DNA of 64,000 nucleotides, from positions 147,305,690-147,369,689 of the forward strand of contig CM048553.1 of the NCBI GenBank assembly GCA_026413225.1, written 5' to 3'. A program made the translations under genes and the position numbers. The notes below the pieces were generated by a model that did no database searches, was not told the origin of the DNA, and saw nothing but the letters and a program-made list of their open reading frames with translations. The stretch comes from Otis tarda. Its lineage: Eukaryota; Chordata; Aves; Otidiformes; Otididae. Positions 18,171 to 29,432 of the stretch are shown here, in pieces. Each line of letters begins with the position of its first letter. The first letter of the stretch is position 1.

Positions 18171-20790
18171 CATATGTCTCTCTGCACATATTTGGACAGT
18201 ACAAATATGCTATAAAAGCACTCACAATAAAAAGTTCTAAACTATCTCTCATGATGCTTGCATATACTGAAATAAAAATTCTCAACCTTAAGAAAGATGC
18301 AGTTGATACGAACTGTAAAACAATTCAATAGCACTAACAGCATTACTAACCTCTGAATTCTTAGTGTATGAAACATAAATAGTAGAAAAGACAAAAAATG
18401 TCAGATTATCCTCTAATTATGTAGTTATGGTCAAGGTAACAGTACTTAAATACTGAAACAGAAAATAAACAAAGAAACAAAAACACATTTGATTTCCTTC
18501 CTGATCTTATGTCTGAAGAAGACAGATCATATCAGGCACTGTGACTGTAGTATCCACATGAATTGCTACTGTATGCTTGGCATTTGATGCTTCTAGATTT
18601 AACTGAATGAAAGTGGTTAGAGATCTCCATTTTTCCCCCTACTTCTGAATAGAAGAAGAGATACACTTTCCTGAGTCTGAGCGCTTGATTTCATTAGAAC
18701 TCAGGATTCCAAAGATGCTACGGTTTTTTTCCAGCTATCATATTTAAAAATAGTTTTCATTAGCCTATCAAGCTGCATCTTGAATGTAAGCTTTTCACCT
18801 TTCACCTACTCCCTTCTTCTACCAGAAGGCTTCATCATTCCAATAACAAGAACTCTCCCTGATGTATCTATTTATATAATATATAGTAATTTGTCTTTAA
18901 GTTCTTCACATACTTGCATTCACTTCCTGAAACATTTATTCTTTCATCTTGTCTTATGTGTTCTTCTGTAAGGTGGGATGATCTGAACAATGTAATACCA
19001 TTATAATTCTTTTATTCATCTGATTCAGTCTGAATTCTTTTTGATGAAGTAACTATAATGCTGTACAGTGTTCCTCATGTGATATCACTGTTGCCTTATA
19101 AAATGATACTTGTAGTTCCCTATCTCTATTGGAAGAATTCCACCAAATGACTCTAGGGTTCCTTTTTCCTCCCTTAAATAGTCAGAACACAAAGTCTTCT
19201 CCTCTTCTGTGATTTATAACTAATAAGCTTAGAGAATAAATTCTTCAGCCAGCCTTTGACATAACCTACAATTATTGTCGAAGTCCAGATAGTAAGTGTG
19301 GTAGAATAATTTAAACATAGCAGTTTAATTTTAGATAAAGAGAGATTTCTAGTTCTCTCTATATATCTCTTTAATACATACACTTGAAAAACAAACAAAT
19401 AAACAAACAGCAGTTTAGGATACAAACCAGTATTGCTGTTTTTTTACTTATTCTGAAAGATCTTATTCACAGAACAACCCCATGGAAGCCAACAGTATGA
19501 CTCTTATTCTGTCGTTATCATTTTGCATCAATGCTAACATATCGTAAAAGAGCACTATTCTCATCTCAGTAGCAACATTGTCAAAAAACCCTACAGTGAA
19601 GCCTACGTGTACAGTACACATATACAATTTTAAATATACACATAGATGATAAAGTACATTTTTGTAAATTATATTTTGGATATTAAATTTTATCAAGTAT
19701 TTATTAATTTGCATAGATTTAGGAATATAATTCTTAACATATGATCAAGAGACCAGGAAAAAAATAGATTTCCAAAGTAAAAACTAATTTTTAATATCTA
19801 TTAAATAGAGAAAGAATGGAAAAAAAAGGAATTTAGATAAACTTCTTATGTAACTTTTATATATAGTTCCATAGTAATTTAATATGCAGAGCAAGACAAG
19901 TAGTTTTTATACTTTTATTCATATTTCTTTGTCAAAGAGAGGCTAAAATACTTCAACAGGAACCTACTCCAAGAAACATCTGTGGAGTATCACCCCATAA
20001 TGGCAATTTCTTCAGGTCAATTAACAATAGTCTCACATTCACAAACATTCCTTCAAAATATTTCCTGTCTTTGTAAGGAGGAATATTTTATGGAAGATCA
20101 TTAGAGGTTATTTAGGGAGGGGTCAATTTTATGTTTTCATGACTATTTTAAGTATATCATCAAATATTGGTGTTTGACAAGCAAAAATGGTAATTTTTAG
20201 TCAGGATATGAATACTCACTCTAACAGTATACTTATATATACTATTCTGTGGGTATGATACAGCAAAAAAATATATTTAAAATATTTTGTATAAAGACTG
20301 CTAGCAAAATCAAAATTTAAATGTGGCATGAGGGAATAAACTGCACACAGAACTACGTATGGGCTTTCTTCTCCAGTAAGGTCTACACAAGATTGATTTC
20401 ATCTGTATGTGGGCTGTGGCATCTTTTAGTACCTCTGGTACTACTTTAATATCTGACAAATAAGCACCATAATATAATTTTAGCAGTACCTTGGTTTTTA
20501 ACTTTGTGTCTTTTTTTTTCCGTAATATAAGATTTAGCACTGTAATGTGGCAAAGTAATACAGAAGTATGTGTCTTACCAACATCTCATATTAAAGTATA
20601 GGTCAGAGAAGAAAAGGACAGTGAGAAAACAGCAGAAAAGACATTGTAGTGTAATGATTACAAATAGGAGATTGAAGAAACTGTATGTATATCAAAATTA
20701 CTGCCAAATTTAACTGTCAAATTAGTACACTCTCACATCTTTAAATTAGAAGAGATTGTTACAGGCCCTCAGATACTCCCTTATAACTGA

Positions 20791-20940
20791 AAATCATAGA
20801 ATAAGAGAATGGTTTGTGTTGGAAAGAACCTTAAAGATCATCTAGTTCCAACCCCCCCTGCCATGGACAGGGACAACTTCCACTAGACCGGGTTGCTCAA
20901 AGCCCCATCCAGTCTGGCCTTAAACACTTCCAGAGCATCC
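20791..20940 (-). mobile_element. CR1 3' UTR fragment
   Basis: A 150-bp piece of CR1 3' end. It has the AATCATAGAAT start, GTTGGAAAGAACCTTAAAGATCATCTAG, and the GGTTGCTCAAAGCCCCATCCAGTCTGGCCTTAAACACTTCC block with a short internal deletion. The AAAGATCATCTAGTTCCAACCCC form points to a different CR1 subfamily from the 11.9-kb copy. Confidence 0.88.
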
Positions 20941-22304
20941 AATAATAAGCCTGCTTTTTTTAACTTGACCAAAGATGTTCTGAAGTGAATGCATAGCCAC
21001 ACAACCAGTACAAACCAAACTCTATTAATTAATTTATATCAGTTGATAATAATGAAAATACTGTAGAGTTGTACTGAAATTATTACAAATGAAACATAAA
21101 TAGCTGTTTAATTATTTGTGTTTCATATACAAACCAAATATAGTGCTTATTTTTCAGGTATACTACTTAAATAGCATGTTTTAAAATACTGTAGAAACGC
21201 AGCTCTGCTTTTTAATAAAAGAAGGTAAAATAACTTATACTAGGTAATTATCTGACCCAGTAGGACAAGTTTCCAATCTGGTGTTGTCTTTACAAAATAT
21301 CAATCCTATAATGAGACCGCTACAAATTGTTTGTGCTATAAAGATGTTCCTTCTCCATATATTTGTGTTTAGAAATACTTCATACACTAATATGAAACAA
21401 TAGATTAGCACACATTAAAAATTAAAAATGTATAATAAATAGCATTTAACATCATTAACCTGTAAAATTAAGCTGCTCCTTCCTTGAACTTGTGTTTGTG
21501 TAAAAACATACCACATGCAATTTGTTTCCGAATATCTATGTTGGTTAAATTAAGACATTCCAGCATTGCTGTTTCTCAGTCTCATGTTTCAGATACCATC
21601 ATTTACCTTTTAACACAGTAAATAATGCTTTGTTTATACTCCAAATGTTGTTGATTATTAGTACTTTAGCATGTGGATTAAATCTTCTGAATATAGGAAA
21701 ATATCAAATCTTTAGCTTTACTACTTTAATACTTGCACTTGAATTCTCTAGTATTTTAAACTTTGCTTCATTCATTGATTTCATGTTTGACAGAATAAAA
21801 ATGTACAACTGCTTTATAAAGTAAAAATTTTTCTGAAGATTTAAGCAGAAAGGAGATGGTTACAACTGCATTATCAATCAGTTTAGAACAAAGCACCTAT
21901 TTATAAAGTACATTTTTAATGCTATAGTTGATTATTTCTAAACACATACGCAGAATAGATTAACATTTTAATTTCATTTCTCTAAACTTTCATCAGATCC
22001 CATTTACAGTAGGTTGGATAGTGAAATATAATGATATAAACTATAAAATGGCATCAAAGGAAAATCCCTTCTTTTCCCTCTTGTCTTTTTATGAATCAAA
22101 TTAATTTAAATTACTCTGTCAATATTATTATTAATTTCATTTTTCCATCTGGCTGTCCCACTAGAACTCAGTTTTAAGTAGATTTAATCCCTTTCCCATT
22201 TGGTTCAATTACATTTCCTGAATTGATAGCTGACCTTTCGCTTTTAAATTATACAGAATATTTTTCCATAACTGCATGGGCACAAGTAAAATAATATCCA
22301 ATAC

Positions 22305-22613
22305 CTCTATGAGTAACAACTGCAAGTTCTTTAGTTCTTTCTATCTGCTCAGCATTTCTTGGTCGTCTTCTCGTGCTTTGTAAATTTGCTTGATGAAGGG
22401 AGAGTGCTTCCTTGGAAGTGGTCGACTCCAGAATTGATTTTCTTATATGCATAGCTTCCACTTGCTGCTCTTCAGAAGGTTGTCTATAGGTGGTCACTGC
22501 ACTGGATACAGCAACACCAGCAGATGTGCTAGCAACAGTAACAGCACCAGTAGTGGCCGCAATATGCTCCTCTAACTCACCAGTGGAGGCAGTTTTGATC
22601 AAAGAGGAAGAAC
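22305..22613 (-). CDS. CSMD3: CSMD3 alternative linker exon (103 codons)
   Basis: A minus-strand exon of 309 bp, acceptor GTGTCCCACAG|GTTCTTCC and donor CATAGAG|GTATTGG, phase 1 on both sides. Joined to the CUB exon it reads G-SSSLIKTASTGELEEH, then a Ser/Thr/Ala/Val-rich stretch, and ends RPRNAEQIERTKELAVVTHR before the V of the next exon. The STGELEEH start and NAEQIERTKELAVVTHR end match the linker that only some human CSMD3 isoforms carry between CUB 1 and Sushi 1. The middle is poorly conserved compared with my memory of the human version. Both splice sites look weak: the donor lacks G at +5 and the acceptor tract is purine-interrupted. That fits optional inclusion. The low-complexity middle may be an extended, O-glycosylated spacer; this is inference. 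Confidence 0.88.
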
Positions 22614-25600
22614 CTGTGGGACACACAGTAGCACTAGATGCTAACTTTTTCTTTTGAATTCTGTTTTCCTGCTCAATCTAAGAGACTAAATTTCCCTCTA
22701 TTTAACATAGTAAAGACAGCTGACATCAAAAGAGGAAAGTCAGTATGCTTTATTTAAAAATTTGAAATAATCAGAACATTTATTTAATGCTAGTGAACAT
22801 TTTGCAATTATAGTGATATTACACGTTTAGTTTTAGATGTCCTCAAAAACTTATAGTATAAACTTTTGTACCAGTCAGAATGACAGCACATAATTTTCAC
22901 CCCTGCAAATTCAGTCCTGAAAGCAGCACGGCTAGAGCAAAATATACAGCTATGTCATTAAAAGAGACCCCACGTGTAGAAAAGTGGTAACTGTCCTATC
23001 GAGGAGTGATATAGCTGCATTATATAGTAATGTAGGTAGCAAGTGAAGCGTGAAGCTTCCATCCTCCAACTGCTAATAAGGCTGCCAAATGTGTGCATAC
23101 ATTTGATTCTTTTCATCAAAGCTTGATGCTCTAAAAGCTCTAAAACCTCATTTAGACTTGATACAAGAACAGGGGTAGATGGATAGTAAAAGGTACACAT
23201 TTAAACAAAACATCTAAGTATAATTATCTATACTTGATATTGGACAAAGGATGCATCTGTAATTCTTTTTACTCTCTGATTCCTGTAATAGACCAGATTA
23301 TTTTACTCGAAAAACCCACACACAACATGTTTGATAAGTTAAAAAATTCTCTATGCACTGCTTGTGAAACCATTAACACTTCTAACTTGTCTAGTAGATA
23401 ACATATAAAACTAATGTGGGAATTTTTACTATTTTATTTACCTTTTAATCTTTCCCCATTCCCCAGATTTCACTGCAAATGTTTGGAGGCCAAGTCTCTC
23501 ACCTGTGAGCATTTAGAACATCTAACACTGTAGCAACTCCATCTTGACTGGAATGAATAAATGACTGGGCAATGCATAATAAAATTCATAATAAAAATTA
23601 GCATAAATATAGTTGATGTAGTATGAACTGTACTATGTTATACTAGTATCTTTAAAATAGGGCTTTTTTATTCCATAATAATGATTAAGGAGCTCTTTAA
23701 TAGTCATTCAAACAATAGGATTCCACACTTCTCTTTTTACTTCCAAGCTATCCTCTCACACAGACTTTGAGACTTGTCCTTTAAGTGTAGTGAGTGATGA
23801 CAGGATGGAAACAAACCAGAGTTTTTGCACTGTTAGAAGTGCAGAACATATACACTACAAAATGGAAATATGGCACCCAGAGGAACTGAGCAGTATACAG
23901 CACCTTTCATGCACAAGGTATACAAAATCTTTTCATATAATCATCAAAAGCACTGTATAAATAAATGGAACAGTTCCTAATATCAAAAATACTCAGTCTT
24001 GCTATTAAGGTTTCTTTTTTTTTTTTAACTGCAGAAACTTTAGGCTGAAAATATTTTATTTTGCTATACTGTTAAAAAAATGCTACCATAACAGAATACA
24101 GACAACTAATTGGGCTGCTGTAGGTATATATTATTTTTGCTATCTTTCATTGAATGTCTTAATATCTGTTCTGTAGTATAGCACTTCTAAATCATACAGT
24201 GCTGGTTCCCCCTGCAAAACTAAACAAACAACCTTAAAATCATCAGGTAAGACTCCATGTTTATGTGTCAGAGACCAAACAAAAAACGACTTACTGTCCT
24301 ATGATGGTAGGAGTATAAGTAACTAAAATAGACCTAGACATGTTTTATTCTTTATCTCAGAATAAAATAAGAAAATTGTCACAATAATGAACAGTATCAA
24401 GAGAATAGAGTAGTTATGATTCATGATACAATAAACTTTGACAAACTAGTATCAAGATTAAAACACAGAAAATACAAGTGTATGGTCAAGAGATATTTTG
24501 GAACAGAATAATGTTGATTAAAACAAAGAAAACGTATTGCATATTACATAACCACTACTATTAAAGCAAAATCTGCATGGATGCATCTTTATCATGCAAG
24601 CAAATGTACAAGAACAGGAAGATACCTGCTCCTAATACCAAGCTCAAAGCACAGTTTTATTCAGAATGTCAGTCAAATGGCATGTTATGTCCTAGTGCTT
24701 TAAAAATTCACAGCACTTTAAATGAAAACAAGTTGAGAGAAAGTTCATCTCAAAATAAAAAAGCAAGAAAAATTATGCTTACTTAAAGCTTCAAAGCTGA
24801 TACATTGAGAAGTACTGTACTACTTTGATACAGAGGCAACTTTCAAGTAAAACACCTAACTCGTTAGGCTTCCATATCCACTCACACTGCAAAAAAGAAT
24901 TCATGCAAAACAGCAGTAAAAGAGTGTGGTGTGATCTACATGGAAGACTTTAAGACAAAATTCATGTTAAGTACAAACAATCTGGTATCAGCTACTGCAC
25001 AGAATAGATGCATTCATGTTTGCCTAAATATCATTTGTAATCTGTAAAAGCATGAACCTTAGTGTCAGTATTCTATGAAACACCTGTGTTGTATGGGTAA
25101 TGCAACATACTCTCCACTTCAGTCATCTGCAGTAAAATTTGACATTTCAGTTTGTCAAAGAGACCATTTTAAAAATTGTAATTTCCTACGATACAAAAAC
25201 CTCCGCACATACTATTTTCCCCTAATACTCTGGTAAAAAAAAAAAAAAAAGACAAAATCACAATGAAAAATTATACAAGAATGAAGAAAGGAAGACTGAT
25301 TTCTGCATTTTGGATAAGGTTTAAACCAACAATTTTGAGTCAGCTGAAGTCAACTCAGAGGTAGGTCATCACTTTGAATTCACAATCGACAACTGAGAAA
25401 AATTAAATCTTGAGGAACTGCCAGGCCGCACCGTGGGAGAAAGTAACAAGGATGCAGAAATAAGAAAGAGTATTAGTTGCTCGGGGCATGGGATTCACAA
25501 AGAAAGGGAACCTGACCAGCCCAGGTAAAGTAGTCTGAGATCTACTAGACTAGACAACCAGTTTCCTAAGTGAGCCTCTGTGGATGGAGAACAGATAAAA

Positions 25601-26536
25601 ATCAGTGAAAATGAGGACCTTTCATGTGTCAAATTAGACTTCTCAGATGAGGAAAGATTTGAAGTGGTATTTACACAAATAAATTCATAACTATGTAGAA
25701 GTGGAAGGAGATGAAGCTGATGATCTGCAGAGCATTTCAGTTCAGAAAATGAGTCTGAATGAACTGAACACTACTCAAAGGTGTTGTAAGTGCTAAAACT
25801 TTGGGTAACACAAACATATGGAAGACCCATAAGCCTCTCTATTTATAGAGGAGTGGAGGTTGCTCCTGATTCCAGGATCATTTTTAGTAAATGAAAGAGG
25901 CAAGAGCCTTTGACATTTGCCTCAGACAAAGCTCTCAAAATAGATTATGAATCTGTGCTAGTTGCACATGCTTTGCGTATGCAATATGCTACAAGTATAC
26001 ACAGGATTCCTGTTGTAAACATGATAGCAAAGACAATTTACCCCAGATAAATTCATAGTGGAAGTTCTTATTTAAATTAATCTAATGAACTAGCTCTTGA
26101 TAAGTAATCACTGAGGGAATAAAATAATCTAGGGACAGAGTGAATAACTTTGGCCACTCTGCAGAAGCATTGATCTGAAAAAAAAAAAAGGCAGAAAATT
26201 GTATCTTACACAGTGAAAATGCTTTTATTGAAAATTATTTTTTTTTCTTCCCTTTTAGAAGACTATGACTTAGGAAAGCTTCCTTTAAAATCAGGAATGC
26301 TAGAACAATGTATCTTCCGTCTCCAATCAGTACAGATATTTAAAATGTACTCATGTAAGTCACAAGTAATGTGCCAATACTAAATTAAAATGTAACAACT
26401 TTTAGAAACTGTAAGCCTGAAAAATAGTCATAGTAGTTCATATATGTTGGAAAGCAGAATCACAAATGTGGGGTAACGTTAGCAGGGCTGCATGTATGCA
26501 GGAGGGGCAGTCTGCAGTGATTCACGTGCTAGGTGC

Positions 26537-26687
26537 GGATAGGTCCATGGGATCAGGGGGCAGGTGCGTCCACGTACGTGGTGGGCACGGATAAGTCCAT
26601 GGGTGCAGGTGCAGGTGCGTGGCGGGCATGGATGGGTCCATGGGTGCAGGGGGGCGGGTGCGTTCGCGTGCGTGGCGGGTGTACGGG
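26537..26687 (+). repeat. U3 tandem triplication in the 5' LTR
   Basis: Three imperfect units start at 26537, 26589 and 26630 (52, 41 and about 58 bp). Each opens GGAT(A/G)(A/G)GTCCATGGG and continues into CAGG...GTGCGT...GTGG. They end against the TATA box. The same units lie at 31712-31862 in the 3' LTR. By position they resemble retroviral enhancer repeats; activity is inferred only. Confidence 0.8.
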
Positions 26688-26716
26688 TATTTAACCCTTT
26701 GTTGCGCAGCATTAAA
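26688..26716 (+). promoter_or_regulatory. LTR core promoter and poly(A) signal
   Basis: TATTTAA at 26688-26694 is followed 16 bp later by ATTAAA at 26711-26716. The equivalent pair in the 3' LTR is at 31863-31869 and 31886-31891. Confidence 0.7.
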
Positions 26717-26817
26717 TTGAAGGCTTGGCTTGACGGTATCCGTGTGATGCCCTGCTTTCCCCGGAGCGGGGCTCCGGTGCGTGCGGGGTAGGTTAGCTGG
26801 CAAGAGAAGCCTGCAAG

Positions 26818-26835
26818 TGGTGACCCCGACGTGAT
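26818..26835 (+). other. Primer-binding site for tRNA-Trp
   Basis: TGGTGACCCCGACGTGAT begins two bases after the LTR end. This 18-mer is the tRNA-Trp primer site used by the avian leukosis/sarcoma group (established knowledge), and it is intact here. Confidence 0.93.
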
Positions 26836-26894
26836 ACAGGTCCGGACGGTTTTGAGCTGGGGCCGCGCGGCGGTCGTGCCTGCCTGCTGTTAAG

Positions 26895-28061
26895 ATGGCA
26901 TCCATCTCTGATACAGTGAAGGTATTAAAGGCGTTGGGTAAAGATGTGAATTGTCCGGTGCACAGGGCACCGTTGACGGAGTTCATCCTATGGATGCAGA
27001 GAAAAGGGGCTTGATTAACAAGCCGGGAGAGATGATGGAAGCGGCGCGGTTACAGGCGGCGGGGATAGAGTTACTGGAAGAAGGGGGGTCGGAACGAAGG
27101 GTGTGGCGACGCGGCTGAAGAAGTTAGGGTTCGGTGAAAAGACTGCTGGCTAAGGCTCGAGAGGCGTGCAAAGTGTGGGTTGCGGCTTTAATTGCAGTCA
27201 AAGAAGGGTGGCCCTCGGAAGGGGAGGGGGACGAACGGGGTCGAGACGGCGCGGAGGGGACAGGGGGTGGCGCTCCGGTGGTCTGCCCGGTTCGGCCGGG
27301 AGCCTCTGATGGTGGTGGAGGGGCGATGGAATTTGGGTGTACTCCCCCGTGTATCACGCCTTCCTTGCCGGAGGAGCCTGACCCGAAAGAACAACCCCCC
27401 AAATACGAGGACACAGAAATGCCCTCTGTCTCTCCTTCTGCCCCATCAGTTCCACCGCTTGTAAATTCGCGGAGGGGTGATAATGAGGCGGGAGCCAGTT
27501 TCGAGGTGGCGCCCGAGGAGTCGCGGGACGCTGAGCGGGGTCCTAGTGCTTTCCCGGTGGGGAAAAGAGCCACGGTCCCCGAGATCAAGGATAAAGCGGC
27601 GGGTGATAGAGCCGCGGTCCTCCAGATCAGAACGACGAGAAGGACTGCTTCAAAGGAACATAAATCAGTTTTAATGAGTCTAACAAAAATGTTAGAAGAA
27701 CAGAACTGTGCTATTAATAACACTGACCTGAAGAGCTTGTTGACTTGGGTGTCCGCTCACGTATCAAACGCAAACCTCTGTAATATCTATACAGTGGGCT
27801 CCTGGAACACCATAGGTATTAGACTGTGGGACTGTGTAACGCGGGGTGACCCTGCTGTTCAAAAGTTATTACCGGTGTGGCGTGTAATGTTTGAAGTCTT
27901 GAAGAATCACACGCAGAAAGGAGATTCAACAGCACCCGTTACCCCGTCTGCTCCTTCGTCCATGGAAACAAAGACTAACAGCGAGCCGGAAAAATCCCTT
28001 TGATCCAGGTCCCATAGATCTGGAAAAGGAGCCTTCGGTCTTTGGAGCTTCCTTGTTATAG
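26895..28061 (+). pseudogene. gag: Retroviral gag remnant (matrix region), frameshifted
   Basis: An ATG at 26895, 59 bp past the primer site, opens a matrix-like frame that stops at 27012-27014. A homologous-looking continuation follows in another frame to about 27115, a short stretch in a third frame, and then the longest open piece (27134-28003). Near 28000 the sense again shifts frame and runs to a stop at 28059-28061. The long piece has a glycine-rich acidic segment, then PPKY (27395-27406), a P-P-x-Y late-domain motif of the kind that recruits ESCRT machinery for budding. A compact helical-looking segment with three Trp (about residues 175-255) resembles a retroviral matrix fold. Capsid, nucleocapsid, protease and RT are missing downstream. 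At least three frame breaks make it non-functional. Confidence 0.75.
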
Positions 28062-28073
28062 AGGTGGCGTGTT

Positions 28074-28089
28074 TGTGTGTGTGTGTGTA
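28074..28089 (+). repeat. TG dinucleotide repeat
   Basis: A short TG run at the junction between the gag remnant and the foreign LTR fragment. Confidence 0.8.
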
Positions 28090-28128
28090 TAAGCATGAAG
28101 TAAATGGTGTGAAATAAGGGATGAATAC

Positions 28129-28297
28129 TGTCTTGGTTTTAGCAGGGATGAAGTTAATTTTCCTCTTAGAAGCTTTGGATTTTGTATGTGAAGAATGTTG
28201 ATAAAAACGCTCTGATGATAAGGGTTGTTGTTAATGAGACCAAGGACACTGTCTGGCTTTCCAAGTCTCGTTAATGAGCAGGTGCAGGAAGCTGAGC

Positions 28298-28298
<1 letters not shown>
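28129..28298 (+). mobile_element. LTR fragment of a different avian ERV family
   Basis: TGTCTTGGTTTTAGCAGGGATGAAGTTAATTTTCCTC and the following 130 bp match the 5' end of a widespread avian LTR family whose reverse complement also makes up 52837-53395 in this window. Only about the first 170 bp are present, and it stops abruptly at the A32 tract. It lies between gag and env material, so it must have come in by recombination or nested insertion. Confidence 0.72.

Positions 28299-28330
<32 letters not shown>
28299..28330 (+). repeat. Uninterrupted poly(A), 32 nt
   Basis: Thirty-two A residues follow the LTR fragment at GCTGAGCC and precede integrase C-terminal sequence. It is the longest homopolymer in the window. 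Its purity suggests recent origin. Confidence 0.95.
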
Positions 28331-28336
<6 letters not shown>

Positions 28337-28648
28337 AACAGGTAATTGGGAAGGACCATTCCCTCTTATGACGTGGGGGAAAGGATATGCTTGTGTCTCT
28401 ACAGGAGCAGTGAACAAGTGGATCCCTGCACGATGGGTATGACCAGCGCTCCAAGCTGCCTTGCGTCTGTCGGATTGTTAACAACCTGTGTGGCAGCTCC
28501 ATGGACATCAGTTACGGAAAGAACAAATGTGTGGGTAATTATGGTTAATGCCACAGGACAGGACATCATTTGTTTGTCTAGATCATCTTCAAATAAGCCT
28601 TTCAGAACATGCTTGGTCAATCTGCCAGATCAGATAGCGGTAGGATGA
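28331..28648 (+). pseudogene. Retroviral integrase C-terminus and env surface-subunit start (first remnant)
   Basis: 28332-28438 reads through a TWGKGYACVSTGA stretch and KWIPA, the SH3-like DNA-binding end of a retroviral integrase. The same motif occurs a second time at 30888-30956. An env frame follows at about 28440-28648 (NVWVIMVNATG, then a PFRTCL stretch), which resembles the N-terminal part of an avian retroviral surface glycoprotein and includes an N-x-T glycosylation site. Pol and env overlap in different frames, as is normal for retroviruses. Most of the surface subunit is missing. I see no single open frame spanning it. Confidence 0.7.
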
Positions 28649-28941
28649 CAATTCTGTGTAAAACAACAGCAGCCGCGAGTGCTGAGTGCTAAATAACAAA
28701 AGATGGAACTTTTGGGACCCCTAAAGATGGACTTCTGCCTATTTTTTTTTAACTATTCAAGAGCTAATGTTTCTAGAGGGGTAATGATTGTAAATGCTTT
28801 AAGATCTATACATTGCAACGACACAGTATGACGTAATCACGCAAGCACATATCAAAATCCAGACAGCATAAAAGACCTAAACGAAGCATACATAGCATTG
28901 AATCTGGTTGCCAAGATAATACAGAGTTTTGGAAACTAAGT

Positions 28942-29117
28942 AAAATTATTGCTGCTTCAATCTTTGCACTTGATGTGGCAAGTGCCTAGGTGTTAGCTAT
29001 GTTAAATAAATTGGGCTTTTGGCTTGCTAAGTAAACACATGCAATTATATCAGTACTATTAACACTGTTAATTGATATAGGTTCTATATGCTATACTATT
29101 TTACAAAACAGAGCCGC
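28942..29117 (+). pseudogene. Env transmembrane-subunit remnant, N-terminal part
   Basis: A frame with two stops reads a hydrophobic Ala/Ile-rich segment at 28942 (possible fusion-peptide remnant) and ends ILQNRAAV at about 29100-29117. LQNRAA is a hallmark of the heptad and immunosuppressive-like region just before the CX6CC motif in many retroviral TM proteins. The reading is cut at 29118 by an inserted LTR and resumes after it. Confidence 0.65.
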
Positions 29118-29432
29118 TGTTAGCCTGCAGAGCACATATTTGACAGACCTTGTTGCATGTGCTGGCCACACATGCAGCAACGTCTGGTCAGGCCTTGTTG
29201 CATGCGCTGGCCATGCATGCAGCAACACCTGGTCAGTACTCTTTCACTGAACCTGCGGAGGGTATAAACAGAGGTGGCTCGGAGCAGAGGGGAGAGGACG
29301 GACCCAGAGCACACTTTATTTACAACAGGGGACGCCCTGAAGATGCTGCGCCTGCCTCCTTTCTCTGCTCTGACCCGGCTGATAAACATCCTCCTGCTCG
29401 GCGGTGTCTTTGGCGTAGTCGGGTTGGTAACA
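29118..29432 (+). mobile_element. Nested LTR (315 bp) inside env
   Basis: Termini are TGTTA...TAACA, a perfect 5-bp inverted repeat with TG/CA ends. Inside are two 44-45-bp direct repeats (29148-29191 and 29193-29236, CCTTGTTGCATG...CTGGTCAG). Each contains a near-palindrome, GTTGCATG...CATGCAGCAAC. TATAAA follows at 29263-29268, and GATAAA near 29381 may be the poly(A) signal. This gives a U3-R-U5 order on the plus strand. It separates the LQNRAA part of env TM from its CX6CC part. Flanks (GCCGC left, GAATA right) show no target duplication. An AACAGA hexamer occurs near both edges, overlapping the right terminus. Confidence 0.72.

Larger units (their letters stand above)
6392..22304 (-). 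other. CSMD3: CSMD3 intron (15.9 kb), CR1-rich
   Basis: Intron between the 103-codon and 26-codon linker exons. It carries the CR1 copies at 10392-10890, 11885-14335, 16135-18010, 18047-18170 and 20791-20940, and a solo LTR inside one of them. In 6392-10391, 14336-16134, 18171-20790 and 20941-22304 I see only AT-rich sequence with homopolymer runs. Confidence 0.75.
26467..26815 (+). repeat. 5' LTR of the mosaic provirus (349 bp)
   Basis: It starts TGTGGGGTAACG and ends GAAGCCTGCA. U3 holds three imperfect tandem units, TATTTAA at 26688-26694 serves as the TATA box, and ATTAAA at 26711-26716 is the probable poly(A) signal. TATA and poly(A) signal lie only about 20 bp apart, the same compact layout seen in avian leukosis-type LTRs. 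The sequence is GC-rich against its AT-rich intron. Confidence 0.95.

Noticed and set aside
18770-19165. Possible very old CR1-like segment
   Set aside because: Some phrases (CACTGTTGCCTTATAAAATGATAC, TTCCCTATCTCTATTGG) felt like an old CR1 region, but I could not tie them to a consensus or a tail.
22614-22660. An upstream acceptor (TCTCTTAG|ATTGAG) that would lengthen the alternative CSMD3 exon
   Set aside because: Joined in phase 1 it gives an immediate TGA stop. The acceptor at 22614-22615 fits the known protein start GSS and the exon phase.
27134-28003. 289-codon plus-strand frame as a possible host gene
   Set aside because: It lies between a retroviral primer site and env remnants, carries a PPxY late motif and a matrix-like segment, and starts after frameshifted gag sequence. 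It is a gag remnant.
29240-29432. GC-rich TATA-containing segment as a host promoter
   Set aside because: It lies within a block with LTR-type TG/CA inverted ends and U3 repeats inside a provirus, so an LTR promoter explains it better.
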